From: Bifidobacterium moukalabense DSM 27321 | Lineage (GTDB): Bacteria; Actinomycetota; Actinomycetes; Actinomycetales; Bifidobacteriaceae | Reading direction: 5' to 3' | DNA: 64,000 bases | Assembly (NCBI RefSeq): GCF_000522505.1 | Contig: NZ_AZMV01000001.1 | Location: 62,001-126,000 of the forward strand | Shown here: positions 17,837 to 27,458 of the stretch, piece by piece | Numbering within the stretch: the stretch's first letter is position 1 | Layout: each line of letters starts with the position of its first letter | The notes under the pieces: generated by a model | The model's input: the letters and a program-made list of their open reading frames with translations, nothing else | What the model was told of the DNA's origin: nothing | Databases searched by the model: none | Program-made: the position numbers and the translations under genes

Positions 17837-17867
17837 AGGGTGTGAAGGCATATCGCCTTCACACCCT
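17837..17867 (+). terminator. Rho-independent-type terminator of the binding-protein gene
   Basis: AGGGTGTGAAGGC and GCCTTCACACCCT form a perfect 13-bp stem with a 5-base loop, followed by TTTC, 24 bases after the stop codon. Confidence 0.8.
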
Positions 17868-17897
17868 TTCAACGTTTCGTCAACTGCTCATCAAAAT

Positions 17898-18822
17898 TTA
17901 TTTGATGACTTCGGGGCCAAGTTTCCGTCGGGCTTCCGCTTGAATCGCTTTGCTGACCACGTTGATAGTGTGCATGTTCTTCTGGGAGTTCCTCGTGACC
18001 ATGAAAATCCGTCTTGTATGGCCCGGAATCAGAGGCAACGTGATTATCGAGTCATCAAGGTCTGCTGCAATTGCCAGCGTGGGTAATGCACAGATCATCA
18101 TATTTAACTTAACCGCTTTTTTTCATCGCGGAGTACGAGGTGAATACGCCCCCGATCTTCGGCATGAATCCTGCCGCTTTGCATAAGCTCGTCATATAGC
18201 TTGGAAGATAGGCATCCGCCTGTTCCATGGCCCAGACCGAATCGGCAAGATCCTCTACACTGACCGATTCACGTAGCGCCAGAGGATTATCCCGACTTAC
18301 CAGAATCTGCATCCGATCCGACCCAATCGGAGTGACGGCTCGTTCGAAACGTTGAAGGCTTCCTCCTCGACCAAGATACGCCACGATTGCAATGTCAATC
18401 TGACGGGAATCAAGTAACGGAAGGCTTAAGTTAGGTTCCAGCTCCGACGCTTTCGATTCGAGCTGCGGGTACTTACCACTCAGTTTCCGCAAAGCTGGCA
18501 GAACAAATGCGGACATCGCGCTGGAGAAGGATGCGACATGGACCGTTCCTATCACTTTGTCATCGGATTCACCCAATGAATTGCCAATCAGTTCCAGCTG
18601 TCCGAGCACGGGCCGAACCTTCCTGCAAAGCTCCCTTCCCGCGACGGTAAGACGAACCTGTCTTCCAATCCGTTCGAACAAGGTGACCCCAGTTTCCTGC
18701 TCAAGAAGATTCAACTGCTGGGACACCGTCGATTTGCTCACACGCATCACATCGGCGACTTGTTGCATAGTACCAAGCACCTCGAACTGGACCAGCAGCT
18801 GCAATCTCCAAATATTCAGCAT
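17898..18822 (-). pseudogene. LysR-type transcriptional regulator, frameshifted near the C-terminus
   Basis: LTTR with N-terminal wHTH (MQQVADVMRVSKSTVSQQLN, LEQETGVTLFERIGR) and a substrate-binding domain (IGTVHVASFSSAMSAFVLPAL). The frame stops at SYSAMKKSG because of a run of seven T on the plus strand (18117-18123). With six, it continues as MKKAVKLNMM and then ICALPTLAIAADLDD to a stop at 17898, giving 307 aa, the normal LTTR length. Divergent from the PLP-enzyme gene, it is the expected activator of that operon. The break may be a base-calling error or a slippage-controlled switch. Confidence 0.85.
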
Positions 18823-19000
18823 GTAAGACTCCCCTCAAAATGGCTCTCCCCTGCCATTGCGTCACTGTTAAGGATCACCAAACTCAATGTACGGGAACAC
18901 TGTACGTTGGAAACTGTTTCGTTAAATCGCAACAAACATACTGGACGTGTAACCAATCGGACACATGCGAAATATGACTCAAGCAACAAGGAGAAGCATC

Positions 19001-20338
19001 ATGATCGCCTCGCCATTCGAAAAGCGCCCCAATCCGTGGGAAGATGTTGAACGTCATGTCGGACGTTACGGAGCACCATATTTCATCCCCGAAATCATCG
19101 ACCACGCAGAAGGCAGCTATGTCTATACAGAAAGCGGTCGTAAGATTCTTGATTTCACCTCAGGTCAGATGAGCTCGACTCTGGGGCACAACAACCCCGA
19201 TGTGGTCAAGACGATTCGCGAAACCATCGGGCGTCTCGACCATTTGTACAGCGGCATGCTGTCTCGCCCCAGTATCAACTTATGCGCCAGAATCGCCATG
19301 ACCGCCCCAGAGCCGTTAAGCAAGGTCATCCCACTGTCCACTGGCTCCGAGGTCAATGAGGCCGCCATTCGTATGGCCAAGACTGTAACCGGCAAGTTCG
19401 AAATCGTGTCGTTCTCTCGTTCCTGGCATGGTCTGACCGAGGCAAGTGCAGGAGCCACATACTCGTCTGCCCGAAAACTTGGCGTACCTGGTGCGCCCGG
19501 ACAATTGGCAATCCCTACCCCATACGAATACCGTCCCGATTTTATCGACGAAGATGGCAAACTGGACTGGCGCAGACAGCTTGATTATGGTTTCGACATG
19601 GTCGACGCACAGTCGGTTGGTAGTCTTGCCGCCTGTATCGTCGAACCGATTATCTCTGGCGGTGGTGTACTCGTTCCGCCGCCCGGCTATTTCGCCGCAT
19701 TAAAGGAAAAATGCAACGAGCGCAACATGCTGCTGATCTTCGATGAAGCGCAAACAAGTTTCGGCAGAACCGGCCACTGGTACGGATGCCAGCATGACGG
19801 GGTCGTACCCGACATCCTGACCTTGTCCAAAACCCTCGGCGGCGGATTGCCGCTTGCAGCATTGATCACTACCGACGAAATCGAGCAGGAGGCCCGCGAC
19901 AATGGATTTACGTTCTATACCTCCCATGTCAACGACCCTTTGGTCGCGGCCGTTGGCTGTGAAGTGATGAATGTCATCGAACGCGATAATCTCATGCTGG
20001 CCGCTGTTGACAAAGGCGAATACCTGCACAAAGGACTTTGGAAACTTGTGGAGGAGCATGAAGTCGTCGGCGACGCACGTGGCCGTGGTCTACTGCAAGG
20101 CATTGAAATCATCAAAAACAAGCAGAGCAAGGAACGCTCTGAGAAGATAGGGGATCTGATTACAAAACGCTGCTTTGATCTTGGACTACATATGAACATT
20201 GTCTGTCTGCCCGGTATGGGAGGCGTGTTCCGCATCGCTCCTCCGCTCACAGTCAGCTACGAAGAACTCGATATGGGCCTGTCGATACTTGACGAGGCCA
20301 TCGGTGACGTGGAGAAGGACCTCGGCTATGGAGCATAG
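19001..20338 (+). CDS. Class-III PLP aminotransferase, 2,2-dialkylglycine decarboxylase-like
   Basis: Fold-type I PLP enzyme, 445 aa. AAGGAG lies 7 bases before ATG 19001 ([14 protein letters not shown]). Motifs include [37 protein letters not shown] and the PLP lysine in [14 protein letters not shown]. The combination DEAQT..GRTG...[16 protein letters not shown] is that of dialkylglycine decarboxylase rather than ornithine or GABA transaminases, suggesting decarboxylation-dependent transamination of an alpha,alpha-dialkylated or related amino acid. It overlaps the serine acetyltransferase gene by 11 bp and is driven divergently from a LysR gene. Confidence 0.85.
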   Translation: MIASPFEKRPNPWEDVERHVGRYGAPYFIPEIIDHAEGSYVYTESGRKILDFTSGQMSSTLGHNNPDVVKTIRETIGRLDHLYSGMLSRPSINLCARIAMTAPEPLSKVIPLSTGSEVNEAAIRMAKTVTGKFEIVSFSRSWHGLTEASAGATYSSARKLGVPGAPGQLAIPTPYEYRPDFIDEDGKLDWRRQLDYGFDMVDAQSVGSLAACIVEPIISGGGVLVPPPGYFAALKEKCNERNMLLIFDEAQTSFGRTGHWYGCQHDGVVPDILTLSKTLGGGLPLAALITTDEIEQEARDNGFTFYTSHVNDPLVAAVGCEVMNVIERDNLMLAAVDKGEYLHKGLWKLVEEHEVVGDARGRGLLQGIEIIKNKQSKERSEKIGDLITKRCFDLGLHMNIVCLPGMGGVFRIAPPLTVSYEELDMGLSILDEAIGDVEKDLGYGA

Positions 20339-20939
20339 GAAGTCCTCCATCATCCATATGGCCGCAGGCACTCTGGCCTCCGCTATGTTTCTGCCTTGCC
20401 TAGTCAGATTGGTCAAGCGTAGGAAGGAATGGTCAGAGACGCTTCGAGACGAAATTCGCATGGTGCGCGACTACGACCCTTCAATCACGTCGGACGCTCA
20501 AGTCATACTCACGTATTCAGGCCTTCACGCGGTATGGTTGCACCGTTGGGCGAACCAGCTATGGATACACGAACACCAGCTTGCAGCCCAATTCGTATGC
20601 CAGTTCGCGCGCGTGCTGACCGGTATTGAGATACATCCGGCAGCCAAAATCGGTAAGCGTCTGCTCATTGACCACGGCACCGGGGTCGTAATCGGTGAAA
20701 CCGCTGTCATAGGCGATGACGTGGTGATCTATCAGGGAGTGACGCTCGGTGGCGTGAAGAACCAGCCTGGTTGGCGTCATCCGCATATCGGCAACAATGT
20801 ACTGTTCGGCGCAGGAGCTGCGGCCCTAGGGGCCATCACCATCGAAGATGGCGTAAAGGTTGGCGCCCATTCCGTAGTGCTATCCGACGTTCCAGCTGGA
20901 CATACCGTTGTCGGGGCTCCGGCGAAGATCGTCCGTTAG
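20328..20939 (+). CDS. Serine O-acetyltransferase (left-handed beta-helix)
   Basis: Acetyl-CoA:serine O-acetyltransferase, first step of cysteine synthesis, 203 aa. N-terminal helical part: [20 protein letters not shown] and [17 protein letters not shown]. The hexapeptide-repeat core contains [20 protein letters not shown] with [21 protein letters not shown], and the C-terminal GAPAKIVR. The ATG lies inside the end of the PLP-enzyme gene (11-bp overlap), so translation is coupled. The cysteine-synthesis partner (cysK) is absent, which suggests a specialised product rather than housekeeping cysteine supply. Confidence 0.88.
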   Translation: MEHRKSSIIHMAAGTLASAMFLPCLVRLVKRRKEWSETLRDEIRMVRDYDPSITSDAQVILTYSGLHAVWLHRWANQLWIHEHQLAAQFVCQFARVLTGIEIHPAAKIGKRLLIDHGTGVVIGETAVIGDDVVIYQGVTLGGVKNQPGWRHPHIGNNVLFGAGAAALGAITIEDGVKVGAHSVVLSDVPAGHTVVGAPAKIVR

Positions 20940-20963
20940 GAGCATATGTGAAGGCTCGATAGT

Positions 20964-20999
20964 AAGTGTGGCGCAGGACACCCATCCTGCGCCACACTT
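20964..20999 (+). terminator. Strong intrinsic terminator of the PLP/SAT operon
   Basis: AAGTGTGGCGCAGGA pairs with TCCTGCGCCACACTT (15 bp, 6-base loop) followed by TTT, 25 bases after the acetyltransferase stop. Confidence 0.88.
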
Positions 21000-21195
21000 T
21001 TGTCCTCTGTCCAGATACAGTGGCGCCTACCATTCCGTTACCGAAACGACAATAGCGATAATCCAATGAACCTCTCTGCAGATCTAGATCATCATCCACA
21101 TGAATGAATCATTCCTTACAGCTCTGAATCAGGACGAGTAGATTGATTCGAATGAATTGAAATAAACTGCATACTGTAGAGGCATATTTCTAAGG

Positions 21196-21250
21196 AGCGA
21201 TCGTGGCATTTTCCGTGGTGCATCAGGACATCACCGGCATGCACGTGGAC
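21196..21250 (+). repeat. Right 55-bp direct repeat of macrodomain gene start
   Basis: Second copy of the segment at 16102-16156, here forming the start of the intact macrodomain gene. One mismatch in 55 (GTG versus ATG start codon). It marks the right boundary of the insert. Confidence 0.85.
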
Positions 21251-21670
21251 GCCATCGTCAACGCGGCGAATACGGACCTCATGATGGGCGGAGGGGTATG
21301 CGGCGCGATTTTCCGCGCGGCAGGGGCGAACCGCATGCAGACCGCATGCAATCGCCTCTCCCCCATCCGTACCGGTGAGGCAGCGATCACGCCGGGATTC
21401 GATCTGCCGGCCAAGTACGTCATCCACACAGCCGGACCGGTTTGGCATGGTGGTGACCATGATGAGGAGCAGCTGTTGCGCGCCTGCTACCGCAATTGCC
21501 TAGCGATCGCCTCCGTGCACGGCTGCAAAAGCATCGCGTTCCCGCTGATTTCCGCCGGCATCTATGGCTATCCGAAAACCGAGGCCCAGGATGTGGCCGA
21601 AGATGAGATCCGGATTTGGCTGGCCGACACCGGCATGGACCTGGACGTTTGGCTCGTTCTGTGGCCATAG
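21203..21670 (+). CDS. Macrodomain protein (O-acetyl-ADP-ribose deacetylase type)
   Basis: 155-aa ADP-ribose-binding macrodomain, cytosolic. Hallmarks are GDIT-like HQDITGMHVDAIVNAANTDL, the GGGVCGAIF loop, GEAAITPGFDLPAKYVIHTAGP and the second phosphate-binding loop FPLISAGIYGYP. AAGGAG precedes the GTG start at 21203. Such proteins remove ADP-ribose or deacetylate O-acetyl-ADP-ribose; substrate not determinable. The promoter region differs from that of the truncated copy at 16109. Confidence 0.9.
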   Translation: MAFSVVHQDITGMHVDAIVNAANTDLMMGGGVCGAIFRAAGANRMQTACNRLSPIRTGEAAITPGFDLPAKYVIHTAGPVWHGGDHDEEQLLRACYRNCLAIASVHGCKSIAFPLISAGIYGYPKTEAQDVAEDEIRIWLADTGMDLDVWLVLWP

Positions 21671-21780
21671 TCTTACAACGACCGTAACCCACAAGGCTGA
21701 ACGTATGTGCGTCACATTTGACCAATACTCCAATCGGATTCGCCTCACTTAACAGAAGCCACGAGTCACGACGGAAAGAT

Positions 21781-22542
21781 TCAGGCCGAAACCCCCAGCA
21801 GAAAATCCAGGCATCGCCGCCTATAATCGGCGGCCTCATCGTATACGCCGCGACCATGGCTGCCATCGTAAATGTAGCTTTCGCAGCCAAGCGCCTCGGC
21901 GATCTGCTTCGACCCTTCCGCAGTCACGACACGGTCTCCCTCCGCACCGATTACCAAGACCGGGCACTGGATGGAGGAAAGCTCTCCGTAGCAGTCGAAG
22001 GTTTTGCAGGCTTCGGCCAGAATAATGAAGCGCCGATATTCCTCATCGCTGATACCCAGATTGGAGGAGACCAACGTTTCCCGATAGGCCTTCAGGGTGG
22101 ACTCGGAATACACGTTGTCCGCGAAACTCTCGAGAAGCCCCAGCTCATCCTTCGCCCTGGCCAGCCGTACCCATTCGTCGATGACATGATTGAACGTGCC
22201 GTTGGGTTTTGCCAGCGTCGAGCCGAGAATCAGCCTGTTCACCATTTGCGGGTGATCGATGGCGAGATACATGGCGATCATGCCGCCTTGGGACGCGCCG
22301 AACACGTCGGCGTTCTTAATACTCAGCTCCCGCATCGCCGCCGCGGTGTCTTCCGCCATGTTTCTGACCGTGTAACCCTCGCGTATGTTCTCGGCACGGT
22401 CGAAAACATACACGGTGTATTCCTCGCAGAAATCCTTGTACGCCTCCGCAATCGCGTCGGCCAAGCCTATCACGCTGTGCACCGACAATCCGGGCAGTAT
22501 CACGAAGTTCTTGGTTCCGCTGCCGAATACGATGTGCTTCAT
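21781..22542 (-). CDS. Alpha/beta hydrolase
   Basis: Alpha/beta-hydrolase fold, 253 aa from ATG 22542 (AGGAGGTG 7 bases upstream; a longer frame to 22719 has no support). The N-terminal strand MKHIVFGSGTKNFVILPGLS gives the oxyanion region, the nucleophile elbow is VFGASQGGMIAMYL (GASQGG, Ser), and the late DGSHGRGVYDEA segment supplies the His. The acid is probably in VIGAEGDRVV. Substrate unknown. It opens a block of AT-richer genes. Confidence 0.82.
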   Translation of the reverse strand: MKHIVFGSGTKNFVILPGLSVHSVIGLADAIAEAYKDFCEEYTVYVFDRAENIREGYTVRNMAEDTAAAMRELSIKNADVFGASQGGMIAMYLAIDHPQMVNRLILGSTLAKPNGTFNHVIDEWVRLARAKDELGLLESFADNVYSESTLKAYRETLVSSNLGISDEEYRRFIILAEACKTFDCYGELSSIQCPVLVIGAEGDRVVTAEGSKQIAEALGCESYIYDGSHGRGVYDEAADYRRRCLDFLLGVSA

Positions 22543-22759
22543 CTTCCGCACCTCCTGATGGGACCGTTCCATATTAGCCACACGGCCATACGCGTTATTG
22601 AAAGAAGCCGACCAAATGACACGGTGAGACAAGATGAACAGTGTCAGAAACTTGACAACGGAAATCGCGACACAGATACTATTTACGAGTAAAACACCAG
22701 CAAGCAAAGGATGAAGCACACTGCTTTATCCTTTGCTATTTATAAGCATAATCACATGA

Positions 22760-23393
22760 TTATGAACTATTTACCTTTTCTATAGATCCTGCGGTATCTT
22801 TTTTATTCTTGAAATAATACTCTTTATCACGCTCATCTACTTCCCGTAATATCTTGCACGGATTACCAACCGCCACAACGCAAGACGGCAAATCCTTTGT
22901 CACTATGCTTCCGGCACCGATCACAACGTTATCACCAATCGTAATACCAGGGAGTATAATCACCCCTGCACCAATCCAGCAGTTTTTTTCCGATGCAAAC
23001 GGGCGCATTATACTGATACCCTTTCTTCCGCAGCTCCGGAAGAATCGGATGTCCTGCGGTAGCAACGGTGACATTCGGGCCGAACATTGTGTAATCCCCC
23101 ACATAAATGTGCGTATCATCTACACAAGTCAAGTTAAAGTTCGCATAAATGTTTTTCCCGAAATGCACATGGCCTCCGCCAAAATTAGAATGAAAAGGCG
23201 GTTCAACGTAACAGCCTTCACCGATTTCCGCAAACATCTCTTTCATTAGAGTCTGCCTCTTTTTGAATTCGGTTGGCCGGGTCTGATTGAACTCATAAAG
23301 ACGGTCAAGACATTTTGTCTGCCATTCCATAATCTCGTGATCACCGGGAAGATACAATTCTCCCGTGTGCATTCTTTCTTTCATCGCACTCAT
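22760..23393 (-). pseudogene. Sugar O-acetyltransferase (maltose/galactoside type), frameshifted
   Basis: Hexapeptide-repeat acetyltransferase acting on sugars with acetyl-CoA. From ATG 23393 (AAGGAGG 6 bases upstream) it reads MKERMHTGELYLPGDHEIM, HSNFGGGHVHFGKNIYANF with NLTCVDDTHIYVGDYTMFGP. It breaks at seven T on the plus strand (22983-22989). With six, YNAPVCIGKNCWIGAGVIILPG continues to GAGSIVTKDLPS and AVGNPCKILREVDERDKEYY, ending at 22760. The restored size of about 210 aa is that of Maa/LacA. AT-rich relative to the backbone. Confidence 0.85.
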
Positions 23394-23555
23394 TTGCATC
23401 CTCCTTTATAAACCCATCAATATCTTTCGCAACCTTTCACTACCTCCATAGGGAAAGCAATAGGACCCGAATAAAACCACTATCTTCGAACTCCCTATAT
23501 TTTCGGAAAGGATTACAGTGCGCTTTTCCGTTTCACCCTCATATCCGAACTTCTG

Positions 23556-23936
23556 CTATTCCGTAATTTCTATAGCATTGCCGTTAGCATCGTATATGCT
23601 GCTTTCGTAATATCCGTCTCCGGTGGTCCTCGGATAACTTTTGACTACGTAGCCGTCTTTTTCGAACCTGGCGGTCAATCTATCGACCTCATCTTTTGAA
23701 CCGACCTGAAAAGCAATATGCGCATATCCGAGTTGCGGGTCACCATTCGGCTCCGAAATAACCGGTATATTCATGAGCTCCAGTCTTGTCGAGTCATCAA
23801 AAGACAGGAAGTAAGATGAAAAACCAGTATTCGGATTTACATAAAGCTCGTTTCGCCTTCCTTGAAAATAGGTCTCAAAGAAGCGAGCGCTTTCTTCCAA
23901 GTCTTTTACATAGATTGCTACATGTCCTATATTCAT
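23556..23936 (-). CDS. VOC (glyoxalase/bleomycin-resistance fold) family protein
   Basis: 126-aa vicinal-oxygen-chelate protein with two beta-alpha-beta-beta-beta modules. The start MNIGHVAIYVKDLEESARFF gives His5, SSYFLSFDDSTRLELM gives Glu near 53, GYAHIAFQVGS gives His near 72, and IYDANGNAIEITE gives the terminal Glu. These form the typical metal site, so it is an enzyme candidate (lyase or thiol transferase). It is divergently arranged with the AraC-type regulator, its likely controller. Confidence 0.85.
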   Translation of the reverse strand: MNIGHVAIYVKDLEESARFFETYFQGRRNELYVNPNTGFSSYFLSFDDSTRLELMNIPVISEPNGDPQLGYAHIAFQVGSKDEVDRLTARFEKDGYVVKSYPRTTGDGYYESSIYDANGNAIEITE

Positions 23937-24053
23937 TTCGTCATACCTTCCTAGACAGAAGCAATTTCATTCTATACAATTAGATTGTTAAATCCGTTTA
24001 ATAGCTATCATTATTATGTTTGATTCAATAACAATCCTGCGAGGTTGCCAATT

Positions 24054-24952
24054 ATGTTGTCTTTAGAAATGAGAGACGATCGCTCCGAAAAGGTGCGTTA
24101 TGACTATACGGACTATCCCATTTACATTCGGAGAGCTTTGCTTTCCTCTTATCCCGGCTATGCCGCACCCACCCATTGGCACGATGATATTGAATTTATT
24201 GCCGTCTTATCTGGAGAAATGCAATACAATGTCAACGGTGAAATCGTTACTCTGGCTGAGAGCGAAGGAATATTCGTAAATGCAAGACAAATGCATTTCG
24301 GCTTCTCACCAGGGAAAAAAAGAGTGCGATTTTATTTGCATTCTTATTCATCCACTTATATTATGTGCAACTTATGCCTATGAACGCGATTTTGTACTAC
24401 CAGTCATAAATAACAAGAATGCCTCTTATATTAAATTAAACTCTGACACTCCGTGGCATAGAACAATATTTAAAAACATTAGAATGATGTATTCTACAAG
24501 GAATGAAAAAAACTGCTGTATTAAAAAATACAGAATCTATTTTTTAAATACATGGATACAACTTTACGAAAATATCCCCTCTGAAAGTCAACACAAAAAA
24601 TCAAAATGCCGATCTCTCCATTCTAAGAAATATGATAGGCTTTATACAACAAAATTACACAAACAAAATTACCCTTGCCGATATAGCCGCTTCAGGAGCA
24701 GTAGGACAGAGTAAATGTTGTAAACTGTTCGCAAAATACATCAAGCAAACACCCAATATATATTTAACACGATATCGACTCGATAAAAGTACAGTTCTTC
24801 TTAGCAATACAGATAGAACTGTAACGGAGATCGCTACAGCCGTCGGGTTTAACGGGAGCAGCTATTATGCAGAGGCATTTCGCAAATGGTACGGGAAAAG
24901 TCCCACCGAGTACAGAGCCACCTCAAACATACAACGACCGCGTTCGAGGTAG
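24054..24952 (+). pseudogene. AraC-family transcriptional regulator, two frameshifts
   Basis: Cupin plus AraC HTH architecture. ATG 24054 (GAGG upstream) reads to HWHDDIEFIAVLSGEMQYNV, then breaks at A7 (24315-24321). With six A it continues CDFICILIHPLILCATYAYE...FVLPVI...TPWHRTIFKNI. A second break at A6 (24595-24600) is repaired by five A, giving NADLSILRNMIGFIQQNY and the HTH (TLADIAASGAVGQSKCCKLF, RTVTEIATAVGFNGSSYYAE). The restored protein is about 298 aa. Both breaks are single extra A residues. AT-rich, Firmicutes-like codon use. Confidence 0.85.
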
Positions 24953-25274
24953 TTCAGGGCTATCGCCTTACCTATACGGGACTAACCCAACAGAAAGTCC
25001 ATGCGCCGCTACCCGCATCGAACGAAAGAAGCAATAAACCTCGTGAATCGTAACCCTAGTAAATGAAGCAACCCTCAACGCAACTTTCGGCGGGCACACA
25101 TCATCATTCCCATCGGCAGCGACCGCGTAGCCGAATCCCGAACCCTTGATTCAATGCATGGTTACGATTCTGATGCCTTCCCTTTGGCGGTTCCCTGTAT
25201 CTCCATTCGGCTGATATACGCCGTACGATAGACTTCATTGCACGCTATCCGTAAGCCCTGTACACAAACACAAA
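24953..25274. other. Intergenic region without a supported gene
   Basis: About 320 bp between the AraC regulator and the GIY-YIG/DUF2075 gene. No supportable open frame. On the reverse strand near 24980-25010 the codons for RRMDFLLG plus stop resemble the last residues of the alpha/beta hydrolase at 21781 (RRRCLDFLLG), possibly a scrap of a second hydrolase copy. Otherwise I see nothing in it. Confidence 0.4.
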
Positions 25275-27431
25275 TTATTCCCCAATGGCTTTCTTGAGCA
25301 CAGCCTGTAGTTCGGGATCGACCGCGAACAAATACAGTCCGTGCACGCCACGCTTAAGCAACACATTAAGCTCATTGCGCAGATTCTTTTGAGAATAATC
25401 CTCTTTCTCACGCAGGTTGGTTGCGTTGGCGTTGCAACTCTTGGACTTGTCGAAGACGATCTGACCGTCCCGGTATGCGACAGACGGACCGATAATCACG
25501 CCAACATAGTTCAAATCAAAACCCTGTATGGAAAATGTGGAGCCGACTTCATTAATAGTATGCGAAGCTTCAGCCCATACTTGATCGGATGAAAGGCTCT
25601 TTTCCTTTCCTTGCGGCTTGATTTGATAGTTCCATGGATGGCAGAAGTAATTAGGGTCATCATCCGAGGTCTTTTCATTGTATCCGCGATTGGCCTTTAA
25701 TCCAGGACCCATGTGCCATTGCCCTTCGGCATCGCAAAACATCTCGACATTCCACAGACCATCCGGACTGTCCGGATTCTCACGAACGCCGGTGTAAGAC
25801 CAATCATACGTAGCGACCACCCTAGATAGACCATGCCCATCAACTCCACCCGCCTTAAGCTTGGCTTTCTCCTTGATTGCCTTGAATAACTCAACCGGGG
25901 AATCGAATACCTTGACTATATACGGCTTGCGAATGTACTTGCCGGTTTTCGGATCCTTCTCACCGAGGTCTTTCTTCCACTTACCTATACGAACCCCGCC
26001 TGCGAAATCGTCTACCCATTGGATGGTCGATTCATCCGCCGCAATCCGAAACTGTTGACTTAGCCGAATATGGCTAAGCAAATACTCCCCTCCCCACCTA
26101 TCAAATCGTTCGAAAGGCTCCATCTCAGCATCACGTGACGACCAAGTCTTATCTAACTCGTGATGGGGGAACAAGGCCTGTAGATCTTCATCCTTCCACT
26201 GCTGCGCATTCTGCAGAATCTGATTGGGATCAAATACCGCAACTACGACCCTTGACCTGCGCAGCAAATCATGGAGCATGTTCTTTCCGGAATAACCCTG
26301 ATTTCCTTGAGTCAGCAGAAGATGGGCCTCGTCAACAAGAACAATGTCCGCCTTGCCCTGCGGTCTGTCCGGAATGCCACGACCGTTCGGCTTCTTTTCA
26401 CTGAATTTGTTGATGAACTGGCTTGGCTTGAGCACCACTTCATCCGACTTCTTTTGCAATCCAAGTTTGGTTGCGATTTGGTTATAGACATGCACCTGCT
26501 GCTCATGGTTGACGAGAATATACGCCTTTCTTCGATCGACTACATTGAACGAAGAACCACGGTTCTCCATGAGCAGATCCTCATCGTCCTCATCATCAAG
26601 ATGCCCATTGACGCCGAGCTCCGTCGATATGCGGTAGAACAGATGGCTCAGTAACACTGTCTTGCCGGTACCTGCCGCACCCTGCACAAAAATCAAACGA
26701 GATGGAGAGGAGTCGGGGAAATCTGAAAGCACATCGGCAATCGCATTCATGATCGCAGTTTCCGCATTCATCTGGTCATCACTGAGCTGATGGAATGGCG
26801 AAGCTTTGAATAATGCGGAATCACGAATAATCTGTTCCGACGGGAATAACGTGGAATCCTGTTGATGCAGACCCAACCAGATATCGGAGAAAATCCGATC
26901 AAACTCATCTTGCGTATAGTAGTCGCCTTGGGCATTCGTTCTGCGATTGTTGAGATTTTTCACCGCGTCCGAGCCAAGCAGATAATGCATCAGCTTATTC
27001 TCTATATCCAATGTCAGAGACTTGTTGAAATGCTCATTCCCAATAACATATTGCCACACGGATCTCGGATCCTGTTCCAGTTTCTTCTGGAATTCCTTCC
27101 AATCATCGCGCGAATTTGGATCTGAACGCAGGTGTTGAAAAGTACGGTTTTTTATATTATTCGTTTCTCCAACATAGACCGTGTACTCGGGAACATTCCT
27201 ATACTGGCTCTGCTTCTCCGAATGGACGACGTATACCGTAGGATAGTTGAAAATGTAGCGCAAAGCACTTTTCTCCACAACTGACGCATATGCCCCATCA
27301 GTGGGATTGACCACGCTTTCCCACGCCGTCTCCTCATTACCGATATCGGCATATGGCAAATGAACGATAATCGGTTCCGGAAGTCTATCTGCTGTCATAC
27401 AGCCATTATCGCCCTCTTTCTTGTCTTCCAC
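25275..27431 (-). CDS. GIY-YIG nuclease domain fused to DUF2075 (Schlafen-like) helicase/ATPase
   Basis: 718-aa two-domain protein. The N-terminal GIY-YIG nuclease-like module (about 45-160) shows TVYVVHSE and YTVYVGETNNIKNRTFQHL. The DUF2075 P-loop ATPase has Walker A FVQGAAGTGKTVLLSHL (near 253), Walker B ADIVLVDEAHLLLTQG, and superfamily-1-like STIQWVDDFAGG, STFSIQGFDLNYVGVIIGP and LNVLLKRGVHGLYLF. A GTG start at 27431 is in frame; ATG 27398 is an alternative. It probably cleaves or unwinds nucleic acids. Divergent from a MazG-like gene with only about 27 bp between, in an accessory region, so an anti-phage role is a reasonable inference. Confidence 0.85.
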   Translation of the reverse strand: MEDKKEGDNGCMTADRLPEPIIVHLPYADIGNEETAWESVVNPTDGAYASVVEKSALRYIFNYPTVYVVHSEKQSQYRNVPEYTVYVGETNNIKNRTFQHLRSDPNSRDDWKEFQKKLEQDPRSVWQYVIGNEHFNKSLTLDIENKLMHYLLGSDAVKNLNNRRTNAQGDYYTQDEFDRIFSDIWLGLHQQDSTLFPSEQIIRDSALFKASPFHQLSDDQMNAETAIMNAIADVLSDFPDSSPSRLIFVQGAAGTGKTVLLSHLFYRISTELGVNGHLDDEDDEDLLMENRGSSFNVVDRRKAYILVNHEQQVHVYNQIATKLGLQKKSDEVVLKPSQFINKFSEKKPNGRGIPDRPQGKADIVLVDEAHLLLTQGNQGYSGKNMLHDLLRRSRVVVAVFDPNQILQNAQQWKDEDLQALFPHHELDKTWSSRDAEMEPFERFDRWGGEYLLSHIRLSQQFRIAADESTIQWVDDFAGGVRIGKWKKDLGEKDPKTGKYIRKPYIVKVFDSPVELFKAIKEKAKLKAGGVDGHGLSRVVATYDWSYTGVRENPDSPDGLWNVEMFCDAEGQWHMGPGLKANRGYNEKTSDDDPNYFCHPWNYQIKPQGKEKSLSSDQVWAEASHTINEVGSTFSIQGFDLNYVGVIIGPSVAYRDGQIVFDKSKSCNANATNLREKEDYSQKNLRNELNVLLKRGVHGLYLFAVDPELQAVLKKAIGE

Positions 27432-27458
27432 GGTATTGCACCCATTAAACTCGAAATC

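Noticed and set aside
18117..18123. Programmed ribosomal frameshift in LysR
   Set aside because: Restoring the frame needs a +1 shift on A7, not the usual -1 heptamer geometry, and the same +1 pattern hits many unrelated genes.
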